From Paenibacillus vini (lineage in GTDB: Bacteria; Bacillota; Bacilli; Paenibacillales; Paenibacillaceae): 64,000 bases of DNA. The DNA lies in assembly GCF_018403325.1 (NCBI RefSeq), contig NZ_BOSL01000007.1:202938-266937 (forward strand), given 5' to 3'. The notes under the pieces were generated by a model. That model made no database searches. It was not told the DNA's origin and was given only the letters and a program-made list of their open reading frames with translations. A program made the translations under genes and the position numbers. Shown in pieces: positions 33,333 to 41,843 of this stretch (its first letter is position 1; every line of letters starts with the position of its first letter).

Positions 33333-33797
33333 ATGTCAAATGAGGTAAAAGAACTGCTTATTACTTTTGAGGAATGGATCCAATTTGTTCAGTCCCTCCA
33401 GGATCAATCTGAAGAGTTTTGGCATTCTAGTATTGAAGCCGGGAAGTGGACGATCAAAGATATTGTCTGTCATATCATGCTCTGGGATAAGTTTTTTTAC
33501 GAGGAAGCCATACATAAGATTGCTTCGGGCAAATCTATTACACTTAAACATACCGATTATGATGAATTCAATAATAAAGCTGTAGTTTACGCAAAGACTA
33601 TCACTATAAGCGAATTGGTAGGGGAAACCGTTTCATATCGTGAAAAAATTAGTTCTTCCATTCGAGTTATGCCTGAGGAAATAATCAATCAGAATTTTAA
33701 AGATGGGGATGGAAACGATTTTAATGTGACTCAGTATTTAAAGGATTTCATCTGGCATGATCAACATCATATGAATCAAATAACTAGCTTAAGATAG
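33333..33797 (+). CDS. DinB-like protein
   Basis: A 154-residue four-helix protein of the DinB/DUF1706-like group: GKWTIKDIVCHIMLWDKFFY at the first metal-ligand position and LKDFIWHDQHHMNQITSL with the C-terminal His cluster. AAAGGGG precedes the ATG. It sits between two traces of the cassette repeat. Confidence 0.8.
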   Translation: MSNEVKELLITFEEWIQFVQSLQDQSEEFWHSSIEAGKWTIKDIVCHIMLWDKFFYEEAIHKIASGKSITLKHTDYDEFNNKAVVYAKTITISELVGETVSYREKISSSIRVMPEEIINQNFKDGDGNDFNVTQYLKDFIWHDQHHMNQITSLR

Positions 33798-33830
33798 ATA
33801 GTTATCTAAAGTCGAGACTTTTCGTGAACC
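33795..33830 (+). repeat. attC-like repeat trace 17
   Basis: GATAGTTATCTAAAGTCGAG and ACTTTTCGTGAACC align with the right half of the second hairpin and L' box (GAGCTATCTAAGGCTGGGTC, GTTTCGTGAATAC) of intact repeats. Only this part survives. Confidence 0.4.
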
Positions 33831-33847
33831 GGAAAGGAGATCAAAAG

Positions 33848-34501
33848 ATGTACAGCAATGAAGAACTTATCAAGCTGGCAGAAGATTTTGTGAAGGAAGA
33901 ACTGGGCCCTGACCCGTCAGGTCATGATTGGTGGCACTGTGACCGGGTTAGAAATTTAGCTTTAGAAATTGCAAAGAACGAGCAGGCGGGCGCGGATATT
34001 TTTATTTGTGAATTGGCAGCGCTTCTTCATGACATAGCTGATGTTAAATTAAATGAATCAAAACAGGCAGGTATAGATAAAGTACGGAACTGGATGCAAC
34101 AGAGGATAGATGATAAAGAATGCATAGATAAAGTCGTAACCATCATATCATCCATCTCATATAATGGCGGACAGAATAAACCAATGGAGACCATTGAAGG
34201 TCAAATTGTTCAAGATGCTGACCGATTGGATGCACTAGGGGCCATAGGGATCGCCAGGACCTTTGTATATTCCGGTTGGAAAGGACAGCTAATCCATAAT
34301 CCCGAACAAGATTTCACGGATAAGGATTACAGATCGAATGGAAAAACGGCAATATACCATTTCTATGAAAAACTATTGAAATTAAAAGATTTGATGAATA
34401 CAAATTATGCGAAAGAGTTAGCGGAGAAAAGACATAAATTTATGGAAGAGTATTTAAATCAGTTTTATCAAGAGTGGAATTTTAAAGAAAACCAACCCTA
34501 A
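33848..34501 (+). CDS. HD-domain phosphohydrolase
   Basis: A 217-residue HD protein: GHDWWHCDRVRNLALEIAKN (first His), LAALLHDIADVK (the HD pair) and VQDADRLDALGAIGIARTF (distal Asp), as in YedJ/YpgQ-type metal-dependent phosphohydrolases that act on nucleotides. AAAGGAGA precedes ATG 33848. Complete length. Confidence 0.85.
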   Translation: MYSNEELIKLAEDFVKEELGPDPSGHDWWHCDRVRNLALEIAKNEQAGADIFICELAALLHDIADVKLNESKQAGIDKVRNWMQQRIDDKECIDKVVTIISSISYNGGQNKPMETIEGQIVQDADRLDALGAIGIARTFVYSGWKGQLIHNPEQDFTDKDYRSNGKTAIYHFYEKLLKLKDLMNTNYAKELAEKRHKFMEEYLNQFYQEWNFKENQP

Positions 34502-34554
34502 TAATGAGCATTGAACATCCGTCGAAATCTTTGAACACCTAAGGGAGATTATCA

Positions 34555-35106
34555 ATGAAGTATTATTTGTATCACTACTATGAACGAGAGAATGGACCAT
34601 TCAAAAATTTATCAAGTTTGTCTCTAGAAGCTGGAGAAGAGGTACTTCGAAAGTTAAAACAGGAGCCTGATGTATTTGCAAGCAATCGTTCAGACGATTA
34701 TTTAAAAATTCGCAGAGAATTGGAAAAAACGGCCCGAGAACTGTTTATTGCTAAGGGAGGAAAACCGAAAAAGGAATATCCTCACTATATGACGCTTGGT
34801 AAATGTGAATGGATTCAAGGATGGTATAAAGATGGGTGCGAACTTCGCGTAGATCTAGAGGAATTTAGTCCTGAGATTCTAAGTTTTACGTATGGGGACT
34901 TGTTTCCGACAATGAGATATAAAGACGGTAAAGAGTATAGGGGACAGGTATACACAAAGACAGAAATTATGGACCTTATAAACCGGTACGGACTACCCCA
35001 ACAATGGAACCCGGAAGGGAAGAAGGGGCCGGAAAGGTATGTTGAAGTGCAAATATGGGACGATAAAGCATTAAGGGGGACGTTTAATGAAGATTCGTCT
35101 TACTGA
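34555..35106 (+). CDS. Conserved hypothetical protein
   Basis: A 183-residue soluble protein rich in Tyr, Lys and Glu (YYLYHYYERENGPFKNLSSL, YMTLGKCEWIQGWYKDGCEL, EILSFTYGDLFPTMRYKDGK). It looks like a complete small protein but no family is recognised. AAGGGAGA precedes the ATG. It overlaps the next gene by 20 bases. Confidence 0.6.
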   Translation: MKYYLYHYYERENGPFKNLSSLSLEAGEEVLRKLKQEPDVFASNRSDDYLKIRRELEKTARELFIAKGGKPKKEYPHYMTLGKCEWIQGWYKDGCELRVDLEEFSPEILSFTYGDLFPTMRYKDGKEYRGQVYTKTEIMDLINRYGLPQQWNPEGKKGPERYVEVQIWDDKALRGTFNEDSSY

Positions 35107-35602
35107 GTATGATGATAAATGGATTCATAAATACGAAGAAGAAGTCAATTTATTAGAGTTGATCTTTGGCGAAGAGATTATTACTTTTGAGCATTTCGGA
35201 AGTACGTCAGTTCCAGGAATGAAGGCTAAACCCGTCATTGACATGATGTGTATAGTTAAGGACATTAATAAAATCGACAGCTTCAATGAGAAAATGAATT
35301 CGCTTGGGTATGATGTAGCCGGGGAGTGGGGGTTACCCGGAAGAAGGTTGTTTCGAAAAGGCGGGGAGAACCGAAGTCATCATATCCATTTTTACCAATT
35401 TGATAATCCGCAAATACATAGGCATTTGATCTTTCGAGACTATTTGAGATCACACCCGGATGAGGTTGAACTTTATACAAACCTGAAGGTAGAATTAGCG
35501 GAACGATTTGATGATACAAGTTTTTATAGTCAAGCCAAAAAACCATTTGTTAAGGAAATGGAGAATAGAGCGCTTCAATGGCATTCGAATAAGAACCAAT
35601 AA
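35087..35602 (+). CDS. GrpB/UPF0157 nucleotidyltransferase-fold protein
   Basis: A 171-residue GrpB-family protein: ITFEHFGSTSVPGMKAKPVI followed by DMMCIV gives the G-S ... D-x-D-like nucleotidyltransferase core, and HHIHFYQFDNPQIHRHLIFR the characteristic second half. AAGGGGG precedes the ATG inside the previous gene. Function unknown; possibly RNA- or nucleotide-directed. Confidence 0.85.
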   Translation: MKIRLTEYDDKWIHKYEEEVNLLELIFGEEIITFEHFGSTSVPGMKAKPVIDMMCIVKDINKIDSFNEKMNSLGYDVAGEWGLPGRRLFRKGGENRSHHIHFYQFDNPQIHRHLIFRDYLRSHPDEVELYTNLKVELAERFDDTSFYSQAKKPFVKEMENRALQWHSNKNQ

Positions 35603-35622
35603 TAGAAGAGTGGGGAAAAGAC

Positions 35623-36015
35623 ATGCCATCCAACGGGAGTATAACGAAAGAAGAGATTAAGATATTAATTGACTATCTTGAATTCTTTCAGAATACGGAT
35701 AGTATCTTTTTTACTGTGGAAAAAGGTTATTGGGTAGAGAGCTCAGAAGTCAGTGAGTTTAGAAAACAGCTAAGCGATACTAATTTCTTAATAGTTTTTG
35801 ATTGGGTTCAATGGATTAGTGACAATAAAGAATTTAAAGATATAAACAACGATTTGTACAGTGAAATCATGAATGCAGATCTAGAAACACTTAGAAAATT
35901 AATGACTAGCTATATTCGGGGAGACAGATTTAACGAAGGTTTGTTTATAAATGTGATTTTAAAGGGGCATGTCACCAATATTTTATTAAGACTTCAAGAG
36001 CTCTCGAGATCCTAA
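35623..36015 (+). CDS. DUF6508-like protein
   Basis: A 130-residue protein ending LMTSYIRGDRFNEGLFINVI and LKGHVTNILLRLQEL, the pattern of DUF6508 proteins. GTGGGG lies about 9 bases upstream of the ATG. No enzymatic motif is visible. Confidence 0.65.
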   Translation: MPSNGSITKEEIKILIDYLEFFQNTDSIFFTVEKGYWVESSEVSEFRKQLSDTNFLIVFDWVQWISDNKEFKDINNDLYSEIMNADLETLRKLMTSYIRGDRFNEGLFINVILKGHVTNILLRLQELSRS

Positions 36016-36499
36016 GGGAGCCTTAGTAAAAGTAAAACAAATGATGATCCTAATAAATCTGTGTAAAGATCGCGAGAATTCTAAGGAATTACCAAGGGTT
36101 GACATGGAAAATAATTGATGTTACCATCTCTTTATCTGATACGAACGGAGGGGTTACGTGTGTTAAACTAATTCTTCGAAATTCTTTGCACAATGAATAT
36201 TACAATGCTTTAAGGCTATTTGTGTGCATAGTAATCGAAGAATGGTTTGCCTGCGCGGTAACCTAGATATGTTATATGCGAGTGAGAACAGCGGTAACTC
36301 AATTCTCATATTGCATAGACTGGATTTGAAGAAAATCTAACGAAATTTATAAGGATCTATTCTTTTACTGACCTAATAGAGTCTGTCATTAGAATAATCT
36401 ATTTATTTCGTACATTCTCCATTTCCTATTCGATTACTGACAGCACAGGCCAATAGCCTGTGTTTTTTGTTTTTAATATATATAATTGGAGGGATTTAC
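36016..36499 (+). other. 484-base gap: orphan promoter and terminator
   Basis: TTGACA (36099-36104), a 17-base spacer and TACCAT (36122-36127) form a good promoter followed by GGAGGGG near 36150, yet no open frame follows; a decayed gene is likely. ACAGGC/GCCTGT with six T at 36445-36467 is a terminator just before the hydrolase gene. GGAGGG near 36488 is its ribosome site. Confidence 0.5.
36444..36468 (+). terminator. Terminator before the hydrolase gene
   Basis: ACAGGC-CAATA-GCCTGT followed by TTTTTTG. It isolates the hydrolase gene from upstream transcription. Confidence 0.75.
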
Positions 36500-37342
36500 G
36501 TGAACGAACGAATTATTGAAATAGATGGCATTAAACTGTGCTCGGATACTTTCGGAAAACTGAATGACCCGGCTATTTTGCTCATTATGGGTGCCCAATC
36601 CTCGATGATTTGGTGGGAGGAAGAATTCTGCCAACGATTAGCAGATGCAGGTCGTTTTGTTATTCGTTTCGATAACCGCGATGTTGGACGTTCAACCACT
36701 TACGAACCCGGCCAACCGAAGTATACTTTCGAAGATATGGCTGATGATGCAGTAAGAGTATTGGATGCTTATGAAATAAAACAAGCGCATATCCTGGGCA
36801 TGTCCATGGGCGGGATGCTGACTCAAATGATAGCTCTTCGGCACCCGGAAAGGGTTATAACAATTACCCTCCTTGCCACGTCGAACTTTGCTTCGCATCT
36901 CCCTCCGATGGAGGATAAGGTAATGGACTTTTTCTCGAATATAGGGGATATAGATTGGAAGGACGAATCATCGGTAATCAAATTTACGATTGATAAATCA
37001 AGGATTCTTGTGGGTTCAAAGCATCTTTTTAATGAGAAGAAAATTGGTGTTTTGGCTGCAAATGAATTTGCAAGAGGCAGCAATATGGCCAGCATGAATA
37101 ATCATGCCTTACTGGCAGGCGGGGAATCCTATCTAGCTAGGACAAGTGAAATTAATGTGCCCGCTCTGATTATACACGGCACGGACGACCCTATCATTCC
37201 TTTTAAACACGGACAAAATCTAGCCAAAGAAATCCCGGGCGCAGTGTTACTTTCATTGGAGGGTACCGGGCATGAACTTCATTATGATGACTGGGATTTA
37301 ATCGTCGATTCTATTGTAGAGCATACTTCGAGATCAAACTAA
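36500..37342 (+). CDS. Alpha/beta hydrolase
   Basis: A 280-residue hydrolase: LLIMGAQSSMIWWEEEFCQR (oxyanion region), VIRFDNRDVGRSTTYEPGQP, ILGMSMGGMLTQMIALRHPE with the nucleophile Ser in G-x-S-x-G, HGTDDPIIPFKHG (acid) and GTGHELHYDDW (His). This resembles the RdmC/aclacinomycin-methylesterase-like group. GTG 36500 follows GGAGGG. Substrate unknown. Confidence 0.88.
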   Translation: MNERIIEIDGIKLCSDTFGKLNDPAILLIMGAQSSMIWWEEEFCQRLADAGRFVIRFDNRDVGRSTTYEPGQPKYTFEDMADDAVRVLDAYEIKQAHILGMSMGGMLTQMIALRHPERVITITLLATSNFASHLPPMEDKVMDFFSNIGDIDWKDESSVIKFTIDKSRILVGSKHLFNEKKIGVLAANEFARGSNMASMNNHALLAGGESYLARTSEINVPALIIHGTDDPIIPFKHGQNLAKEIPGAVLLSLEGTGHELHYDDWDLIVDSIVEHTSRSN

Positions 37343-37360
37343 TTAAGTTAATACTGTAAT

Positions 37361-37439
37361 GGTCGCCCCAATCTATGAATTGTGCGGTCCATAGGCTGGG
37401 GCGTTCCTAACTACTGAAGTGTTTAAGAGGTCGTTATAA
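37361..37439 (+). repeat. attC-like repeat 18 (right part, last in the series)
   Basis: GGTCGCCCCAATCTATG.../CATAGGCTGGGGCG is the second hairpin, followed after a degenerate stretch by GGTC and the box GTTATAA (37433-37439) just before the Nudix gene. It is the rightmost trace of the array that I can see, about 1.4 kb from lexA. Confidence 0.55.
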
Positions 37440-37460
37440 CAAAAACAGGAGGTTGTTGTT

Positions 37461-38123
37461 ATGGATTCTGAGCTTATCAATATTTTTAATGATCAAAGAG
37501 AGCCGATAGGTGTCGCAACTAGAAAAGAAGTCCATAAACATGGTTATTGGCATGAAGCTTTCCATTGCTGGTTTATAAGTAGGGATGAGTTCGATGACTA
37601 CATCTATTTGCAACTCAGAAGTGAACATAAACGGGATTACCCTAATTTATTTGATATTACGGCCGCAGGCCATTTATTATTTAATGAATCTGTAGCGGAT
37701 GGAATAAGAGAGATTAAAGAGGAGACCGGCATTGACGTTGCTTACCATGAATTAATTTCATTGGGTATACTTGATTATGTTGTAGTAAAAAATGATTTTA
37801 TTGATAAAGAAATTGCTCATGTATATTTACATAATTACAACAGGCCGCTTGATGATTTTACGGTTCAAAGTGAAGAGGTTTCAGGGATGTTTATGACGCG
37901 CTTTTCTGATTTTTATGAGCTGTGGATGGGCCAACGGGATCAAATAGATTTGCAAGGATTTGTTATGGATGAACAGGGAAATAGAATCGAGATAAATAAA
38001 GTGGTTGAAAAAGTACAGTTCGTCCCTCATGATGAAGAGTTTTACAAATTAATAGTTGATAAAATCAAGAGTTTCCTAGAGCTTGAGGAGGGATCCTATG
38101 AAAGTAAAACGAATAGTCGCTAA
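37461..38123 (+). CDS. Nudix hydrolase, IPP-isomerase-like (YfcD type)
   Basis: A 220-residue Nudix protein: NIFNDQREPIGVATRKEVHK, GYWHEAFHCWFI, FDITAAGHLLFNESVADGIR and EIKEETGI form the box in the YfcD/isopentenyl-isomerase-like arrangement. AGGAGG precedes the ATG. The VOC gene overlaps its last 26 bases. Confidence 0.85.
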   Translation: MDSELINIFNDQREPIGVATRKEVHKHGYWHEAFHCWFISRDEFDDYIYLQLRSEHKRDYPNLFDITAAGHLLFNESVADGIREIKEETGIDVAYHELISLGILDYVVVKNDFIDKEIAHVYLHNYNRPLDDFTVQSEEVSGMFMTRFSDFYELWMGQRDQIDLQGFVMDEQGNRIEINKVVEKVQFVPHDEEFYKLIVDKIKSFLELEEGSYESKTNSR

Positions 38124-38454
38124 CTTTTATACAGAGCAAACTGAAGCAGCTAAACAATTTTATCAGGAAATTCTGGGGTTAGATATCTTAATGGATCTTG
38201 GATGGATAACTACCTATGGTTCCCAAGAAAAGATGGACGTGCAAATCAGCTTTATGTCTGAAGGAGGGAATTCAACGGAAGTGCCCGATATCTCGATCGA
38301 AGTAGATGATGTCGAAGAGGCATTAAATCGAATGAAAGAGGCGGGTTTTTCAATCGAGTATGGACCGGCTGATGAGCCTTGGGGTGTCCGCAGGTTCTTT
38401 GTTAGAGATCCATTCAATAAACTTGTAAATATTCTTACTCATAAACCTCGCTGA
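38098..38454 (+). CDS. VOC family protein
   Basis: A 118-residue single VOC domain: NFYTEQTEAAKQFYQEILGL, a central PDISIEVDDVEEALNRMKEA and WGVRRFFVRDPFNKLVNILT, where the usual Glu ligand is Asn (LVNIL). GGAGGG precedes ATG 38098 inside the preceding gene. It is probably a binding rather than a metal-dependent catalytic protein. Confidence 0.8.
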   Translation: MKVKRIVANFYTEQTEAAKQFYQEILGLDILMDLGWITTYGSQEKMDVQISFMSEGGNSTEVPDISIEVDDVEEALNRMKEAGFSIEYGPADEPWGVRRFFVRDPFNKLVNILTHKPR

Positions 38455-38525
38455 GAGTAGTCTAAGACATTGATTCGTGATTACAATTCCATTGTAATAA
38501 TCAAGTCCAACATCTTTCCTTATTA

Positions 38526-38555
38526 CCCATCATGCATGGAGCATGGTGGGTTTTT
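38526..38555 (+). terminator. Terminator after the Nudix-VOC pair
   Basis: CCCATCATGC and GCATGGTGGG pair around ATGGA, followed by five T. Confidence 0.8.
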
Positions 38556-38810
38556 CGATTTTCAGTTAGGTCTGCTAAAACAAGGCTTCTCAAAGACCCA
38601 AAATTTCATCCATGATTTTTGATTTTTCGGGCACTCTAAGGGCAAGGAGCTGATGGACATGGTGCTTACCCTGAAAAAATACCACCGTCGCAGACTTTGG
38701 CTAAGAAAGCTGTGGCGGGGCGAACGGTCAGGATTGAACCGGCAGTTACAAAATGATGATATGTGGCCTGTGTAAAGGAGTTAGAAATTTCAGAACTTAG
38801 TGCAAACAAA

Positions 38811-38837
38811 AGAGGCTCCCATTATAGGGAAGCCTCT
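38811..38837 (-). terminator. lexA terminator
   Basis: On the minus strand AGAGGCTTCCC and GGGAGCCTCT form a stem followed by TTTTGTTTG, 17 bases after the lexA stop. Confidence 0.8.
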
Positions 38838-38854
38838 CTGCTTAATAGCAATAA

Positions 38855-39481
38855 TTAGTGCAAATCACGGAATAGTCCGACAACCTTACCAAGAATGCTC
38901 ACATGCTTCAGACGAATCGGTTCCATCGTAGGATTCTCCGGCTGTAAGCGGATGTGATCCTTCTCTTTGTAGAAGGTCTTAACGGTTGCTTCATCGTCTT
39001 CGGTCATGGCAACCACGATATCGCCGTTATTGGCTGTCTGTTGCTGCCTTACGATCACATAGTCTCCATTATGAATCCCGGCTTCGATCATGCTGTTTCC
39101 AATAACGGATAACATGAAAACTTCGCCATCTGCTGAATAATGATCCGGCAGCGGGAAATAATCCTCTATGTTCTCGGTGGCCGTAATCGGTACACCTGCA
39201 GTAACTTTGCCAACTACCGGAACGCGAGTCACGCTATGAGCGAACATTCCGATCGTATCGGAGTCATCCTGACCCAGAAGCTCGATGGCCCGAGGCTTAG
39301 TCGGGTCGCGGCGGATGAAGCCTTTCTTCTCAAGCCGGTCTAGATGGCCGTGTACCGTTGAGCTGGAAGCTAGTCCAACTGCTTCGCCGATTTCACGTAC
39401 GGAAGGAGGATAGCCTTTCATTCGGACCTCGTTGCGGATAAATTCTAGTATTGCCTGTTGACGGCTGGACACCTTGGACAT
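38855..39481 (-). CDS. lexA: LexA, SOS repressor
   Basis: A 208-residue LexA. The N-terminal winged helix has [20 protein letters not shown] and [20 protein letters not shown]; the cleavage site region reads VTAGVP; the peptidase domain has [17 protein letters not shown] (Ser) and [12 protein letters not shown] (Lys). RecA-stimulated self-cleavage relieves repression of DNA-damage genes. ATG 39481 is chosen over in-frame ATGs at 39490 and 39499, which would place the start before the GGGGTTGATG ribosome site. It is divergent from yneA across a LexA-box cluster. Confidence 0.97.
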   Translation of the reverse strand: MSKVSSRQQAILEFIRNEVRMKGYPPSVREIGEAVGLASSSTVHGHLDRLEKKGFIRRDPTKPRAIELLGQDDSDTIGMFAHSVTRVPVVGKVTAGVPITATENIEDYFPLPDHYSADGEVFMLSVIGNSMIEAGIHNGDYVIVRQQQTANNGDIVVAMTEDDEATVKTFYKEKDHIRLQPENPTMEPIRLKHVSILGKVVGLFRDLH

Positions 39482-39527
39482 AACGATCATCAACCCCATT
39501 AGTAACGTTTGGAAAAATTATAACATA

Positions 39528-39643
39528 GAACTTCCGTTCGTACAAACATAAGTTCTAAATAAGAAGGGAACAATTGTTCGAAAAACTATTGAATCAAACA
39601 AGTGTTCGTGTTATATTAAAAACAAATATAAGAACATTTGTTT
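39528..39643. promoter_or_regulatory. LexA operator cluster between lexA and yneA
   Basis: GAAC-N4-GTTC cores: GAACTTCCGTTC (39528-39539, exact), AAACATAAGTTC (39544-39555, one mismatch), GAACAATTGTTC (39568-39579, exact), AAACAAGTGTTC (39596-39607, one mismatch) and GAACATTTGTTT (39632-39643, one mismatch). The yneA promoter TTGAAT (39589-39594), 17-base spacer, TATATT (39612-39617) contains the fourth box. Tight, cooperative SOS control of both genes is predicted. Confidence 0.85.
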
Positions 39644-39655
39644 GGAGTGATGAAT

Positions 39656-40018
39656 ATGCTGAAATACAGTACATATCAAAGTATCTATGATAAACCTCAA
39701 GCGACCCGTTCCAATTGGGTTGATGGAATAAGAAGTTCGAGGCTGGGCAGAAGTATGGTTAAGATTGCTTTGTTGCTGATCGTATTAATGTTGACAGGGA
39801 CAGGGGTTGTCTCGGCTTTTGCGGCGGCTTCCGATGGACATGACCGGACTGAATCATCTACGTTCGTGGTGAGACCCGGAGATACCTTGTGGGAAATTGC
39901 CGTTGATCATAAACCTCGCGGCAAAGACACCAGAGTTTATGTTGAAGCCATTAAACGGATTAACGGGTTAAACAGCAGCGGCATACAGGCGGGCGACACT
40001 CTAATTCTCCCAGATTAA
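39656..40018 (+). CDS. yneA: YneA-like SOS cell-division suppressor (LysM)
   Basis: A 120-residue protein: a basic N-terminus, one membrane segment (KIALLLIVLMLTGTGVVSAF) and a LysM domain (FVVRPGDTLWEIAVDHKPRG ... INGLNSSGIQAGDTLILP). YneA is induced by DNA damage and delays septation in Bacillus. The ATG at 39656 has GGAGTGA 8 bases upstream. Position divergent to lexA and the LexA boxes support the name. Confidence 0.88.
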   Translation: MLKYSTYQSIYDKPQATRSNWVDGIRSSRLGRSMVKIALLLIVLMLTGTGVVSAFAAASDGHDRTESSTFVVRPGDTLWEIAVDHKPRGKDTRVYVEAIKRINGLNSSGIQAGDTLILPD

Positions 40019-40064
40019 GCATATAATTGCGTGAACTTTCCTTTATATATATGAATGTTTTATT

Positions 40065-40107
40065 AAGAGCTTGGTACAAGGGCAACTCGCCTTGACAAGC
40101 TCTTTTT
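40065..40107 (+). terminator. Terminator after yneA
   Basis: AAGAGCTTG and CAAGCTCTT pair around an inner CAAGG/CCTTG stem, with a T5 tail. Confidence 0.85.
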
Positions 40108-40166
40108 ATCATGTCAAAGTAAGAATTGTTGCCTTATGAAATATTTAAAGAAACAGGAGGGAAACC

Positions 40167-40340
40167 ATGGATATAGATACATTGGTGAACCGTATTAATG
40201 AACTGGCACGTAAAGATAAAGCAGAGGGTTTGACCGAAGACGAGATGCTGGAAAGAGCCCAACTGCGCGAAACTTACTTGCAGAACATACGGAGAAATTT
40301 CCGCCAACAGCTCGAATCAATCGAAATCGTGGATAAGTAA
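40167..40340 (+). CDS. ynzC: YnzC/DUF896 protein
   Basis: A 57-residue helical protein: MDIDTLVNRINELARKDKAE then GLTEDEMLERAQLRETYLQN and IRRNFRQQLESIEIVDK. This is the DUF896 (YnzC) family, which in Bacillus also lies beside lexA-yneA. CAGGAGGGAAA precedes the ATG. It is too short for routine gene calling. Confidence 0.92.
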   Translation: MDIDTLVNRINELARKDKAEGLTEDEMLERAQLRETYLQNIRRNFRQQLESIEIVDK

Positions 40341-40393
40341 AGCATGGCCGCCAGGCCTTGCATACATAACCATACATTTTAGGAGGAAAGATC

Positions 40394-40930
40394 ATGGCTT
40401 CGTTTGACAGAAAGGTAGAAAGAAATCAGATTCGAATGAACAAAAAGGGGAAGGGTCCCAACCTGAATAATAACCGCGGAGGACAAAACTCCCGCAATGC
40501 ATTGGGGTCTAAGGGTGAAGGTGATATTTTCAAAGGACGGAATCTGATCTTGCCTGCTGTCTTGGTACTGTTAGCTCTGCTGTATGCTGCGGTTGGCCTG
40601 GTTGGAAGCGCTTCGGAAGTAAATTCGGGATTGTTTTGGTTGACGATCGTGCTGTATCTCATTTTGGCACTGGCTATTTTCCTTAGAAAGCCGTATTTGC
40701 GGATTAACAAGGAATGGCTCTATACCTCCAAGTTCAATCGGGATAAGATCTTGCAAGCGAGCAACATCAGCAAAATCAAAATTGATCGCAGCAAAGTGAT
40801 GATCGTACCGAAAGGGAAAGAAAATAACTGGGTATTTTTGCGCGTTCGCAACCGTTTTGATACGGCAGCTATGGGTGATCGCTTGGAACAATATGCAAAA
40901 GTCCATCATGTAACGTTTGAACGGGAATAG
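40394..40930 (+). CDS. Conserved membrane protein
   Basis: A 178-residue protein. The first 45 residues are basic and Asn/Gly-rich (KKGKGPNLNNNRGGQNSRNA); two membrane segments follow (about 50-68 and 78-97); the C-terminal 80 residues (YLRINKEWLYTSKFNRDKIL, MIVPKGKENNWVFLRVRNRF) form a PH-like cytoplasmic domain. AGGAGGAAAG precedes the ATG. Function unknown. Confidence 0.75.
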   Translation: MASFDRKVERNQIRMNKKGKGPNLNNNRGGQNSRNALGSKGEGDIFKGRNLILPAVLVLLALLYAAVGLVGSASEVNSGLFWLTIVLYLILALAIFLRKPYLRINKEWLYTSKFNRDKILQASNISKIKIDRSKVMIVPKGKENNWVFLRVRNRFDTAAMGDRLEQYAKVHHVTFERE

Positions 40931-40987
40931 AGACAGATAGCAGGTTTTTTATGAGGTGAATATATTCGGGGGAGAGTGTAAAGAGAA

Positions 40988-41782
40988 ATGGCGATTAAAG
41001 CGGTATGTTTTGACCTGGACGATACTTTATTGTGGGATGAGCGAAGTGTGAGAGAAGCGTTTGAAGCGACTTGCCTCCGTGCTAAGGATGCTGCCGGAAC
41101 CGATCCGGCTAAGCTGGAGCAGGCGGTGCGTAAAGAAGCGCGTGAGCTTTATGAATCTTATGAGACCTTCCCGTTTACGAAAATGATCGGAATCAATCCT
41201 TTTGAGGGATTATGGGCGAATTTTACCGCCGGGGAACAACCGGAATTTCGCCAGCTTGAACAGCTCGCTCCGGTATACCGTAAAGAATCCTGGAGACGCG
41301 GTTTATTGGCTTTGGGAGTAGACGACGATGTCTTGGCTGGAGAACTGGCGGAGCAGTTCGGCCGGGAACGGCGCTCGCGTCCGCATGTATATGAAGAAAC
41401 CTTTACCATTTTGAACGAATTGAAGGGAAATGTGAAGCTGTTGCTCCTAACGAACGGTTGTCCGGCCCTTCAACAGGAGAAACTGGATGGAGTGCCTGAG
41501 CTCGCCGGTTATTTTGATGAGATCGTAATTTCCGGAGCATTCGGCAAAGGTAAACCCGACTCCACGATTTTCCGCCACGCTGTGGAACGTCTTGGCGTTG
41601 AGCCTGAGGATAGCCTTATGGTAGGGGATAAGCTGACTACCGATATTTGCGGCGGATTGAGCGTCGGAATGACGACAGTATGGGTCAATCGTGACGGGAA
41701 ATCCCGTACGGATGAAATCGTCCCTGACTATGAGATTCAGCATTTATCTCAATTGCACGATATTATTGCTAAATTTAGTTAA
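40988..41782 (+). CDS. HAD family hydrolase
   Basis: A 264-residue HAD phosphatase: AVCFDLDDTLLWDERSV (motif I Asp-x-Asp), KLLLLTNGCPALQQEKL (motif II), GAFGKGKPDSTIFRHAVERL (motif III Lys) and SLMVGDKLTTDICGG (motif IV). A helical type-C1 cap lies between motifs I and II. It resembles YfnB-type phosphatases. GGGGGAG precedes ATG 40988. Confidence 0.9.
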   Translation: MAIKAVCFDLDDTLLWDERSVREAFEATCLRAKDAAGTDPAKLEQAVRKEARELYESYETFPFTKMIGINPFEGLWANFTAGEQPEFRQLEQLAPVYRKESWRRGLLALGVDDDVLAGELAEQFGRERRSRPHVYEETFTILNELKGNVKLLLLTNGCPALQQEKLDGVPELAGYFDEIVISGAFGKGKPDSTIFRHAVERLGVEPEDSLMVGDKLTTDICGGLSVGMTTVWVNRDGKSRTDEIVPDYEIQHLSQLHDIIAKFS

Positions 41783-41843
41783 TTTATCAAAAGTCTAAGT
41801 TGTATTGTGATCAAAAATCAATGAGTAATTAGGAGGGAATAAC

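Larger units (their letters stand above)
38455..38854. other. Island-to-backbone junction region
   Basis: Contains the terminator at 38526 and the lexA terminator at 38811. Between them an ATG at 38653 opens a 40-residue very basic frame (LKKYHRRRLWLRKLWRGERS) with AAGGAG too close to the start; it may be a chance frame or a gene fragment. No repeat of the array type is seen here. Confidence 0.4.

Noticed and set aside
36099-36160. Gene behind the good promoter at 36099
   Set aside because: A ribosome-like GGAGGGG follows, but every frame is quickly closed, so only an orphan promoter is reported.
8216-37439. CRISPR array
   Set aside because: The repeats are 130-160 bp, divergent and separated by whole genes of irregular length; there are no short regular spacers and no cas genes.
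38653-38775. 40-residue basic protein gene upstream of the lexA terminator
   Set aside because: The ribosome-like AAGGAG is only 3 bases from the ATG and the product resembles nothing known. It is mentioned only in the gap description.
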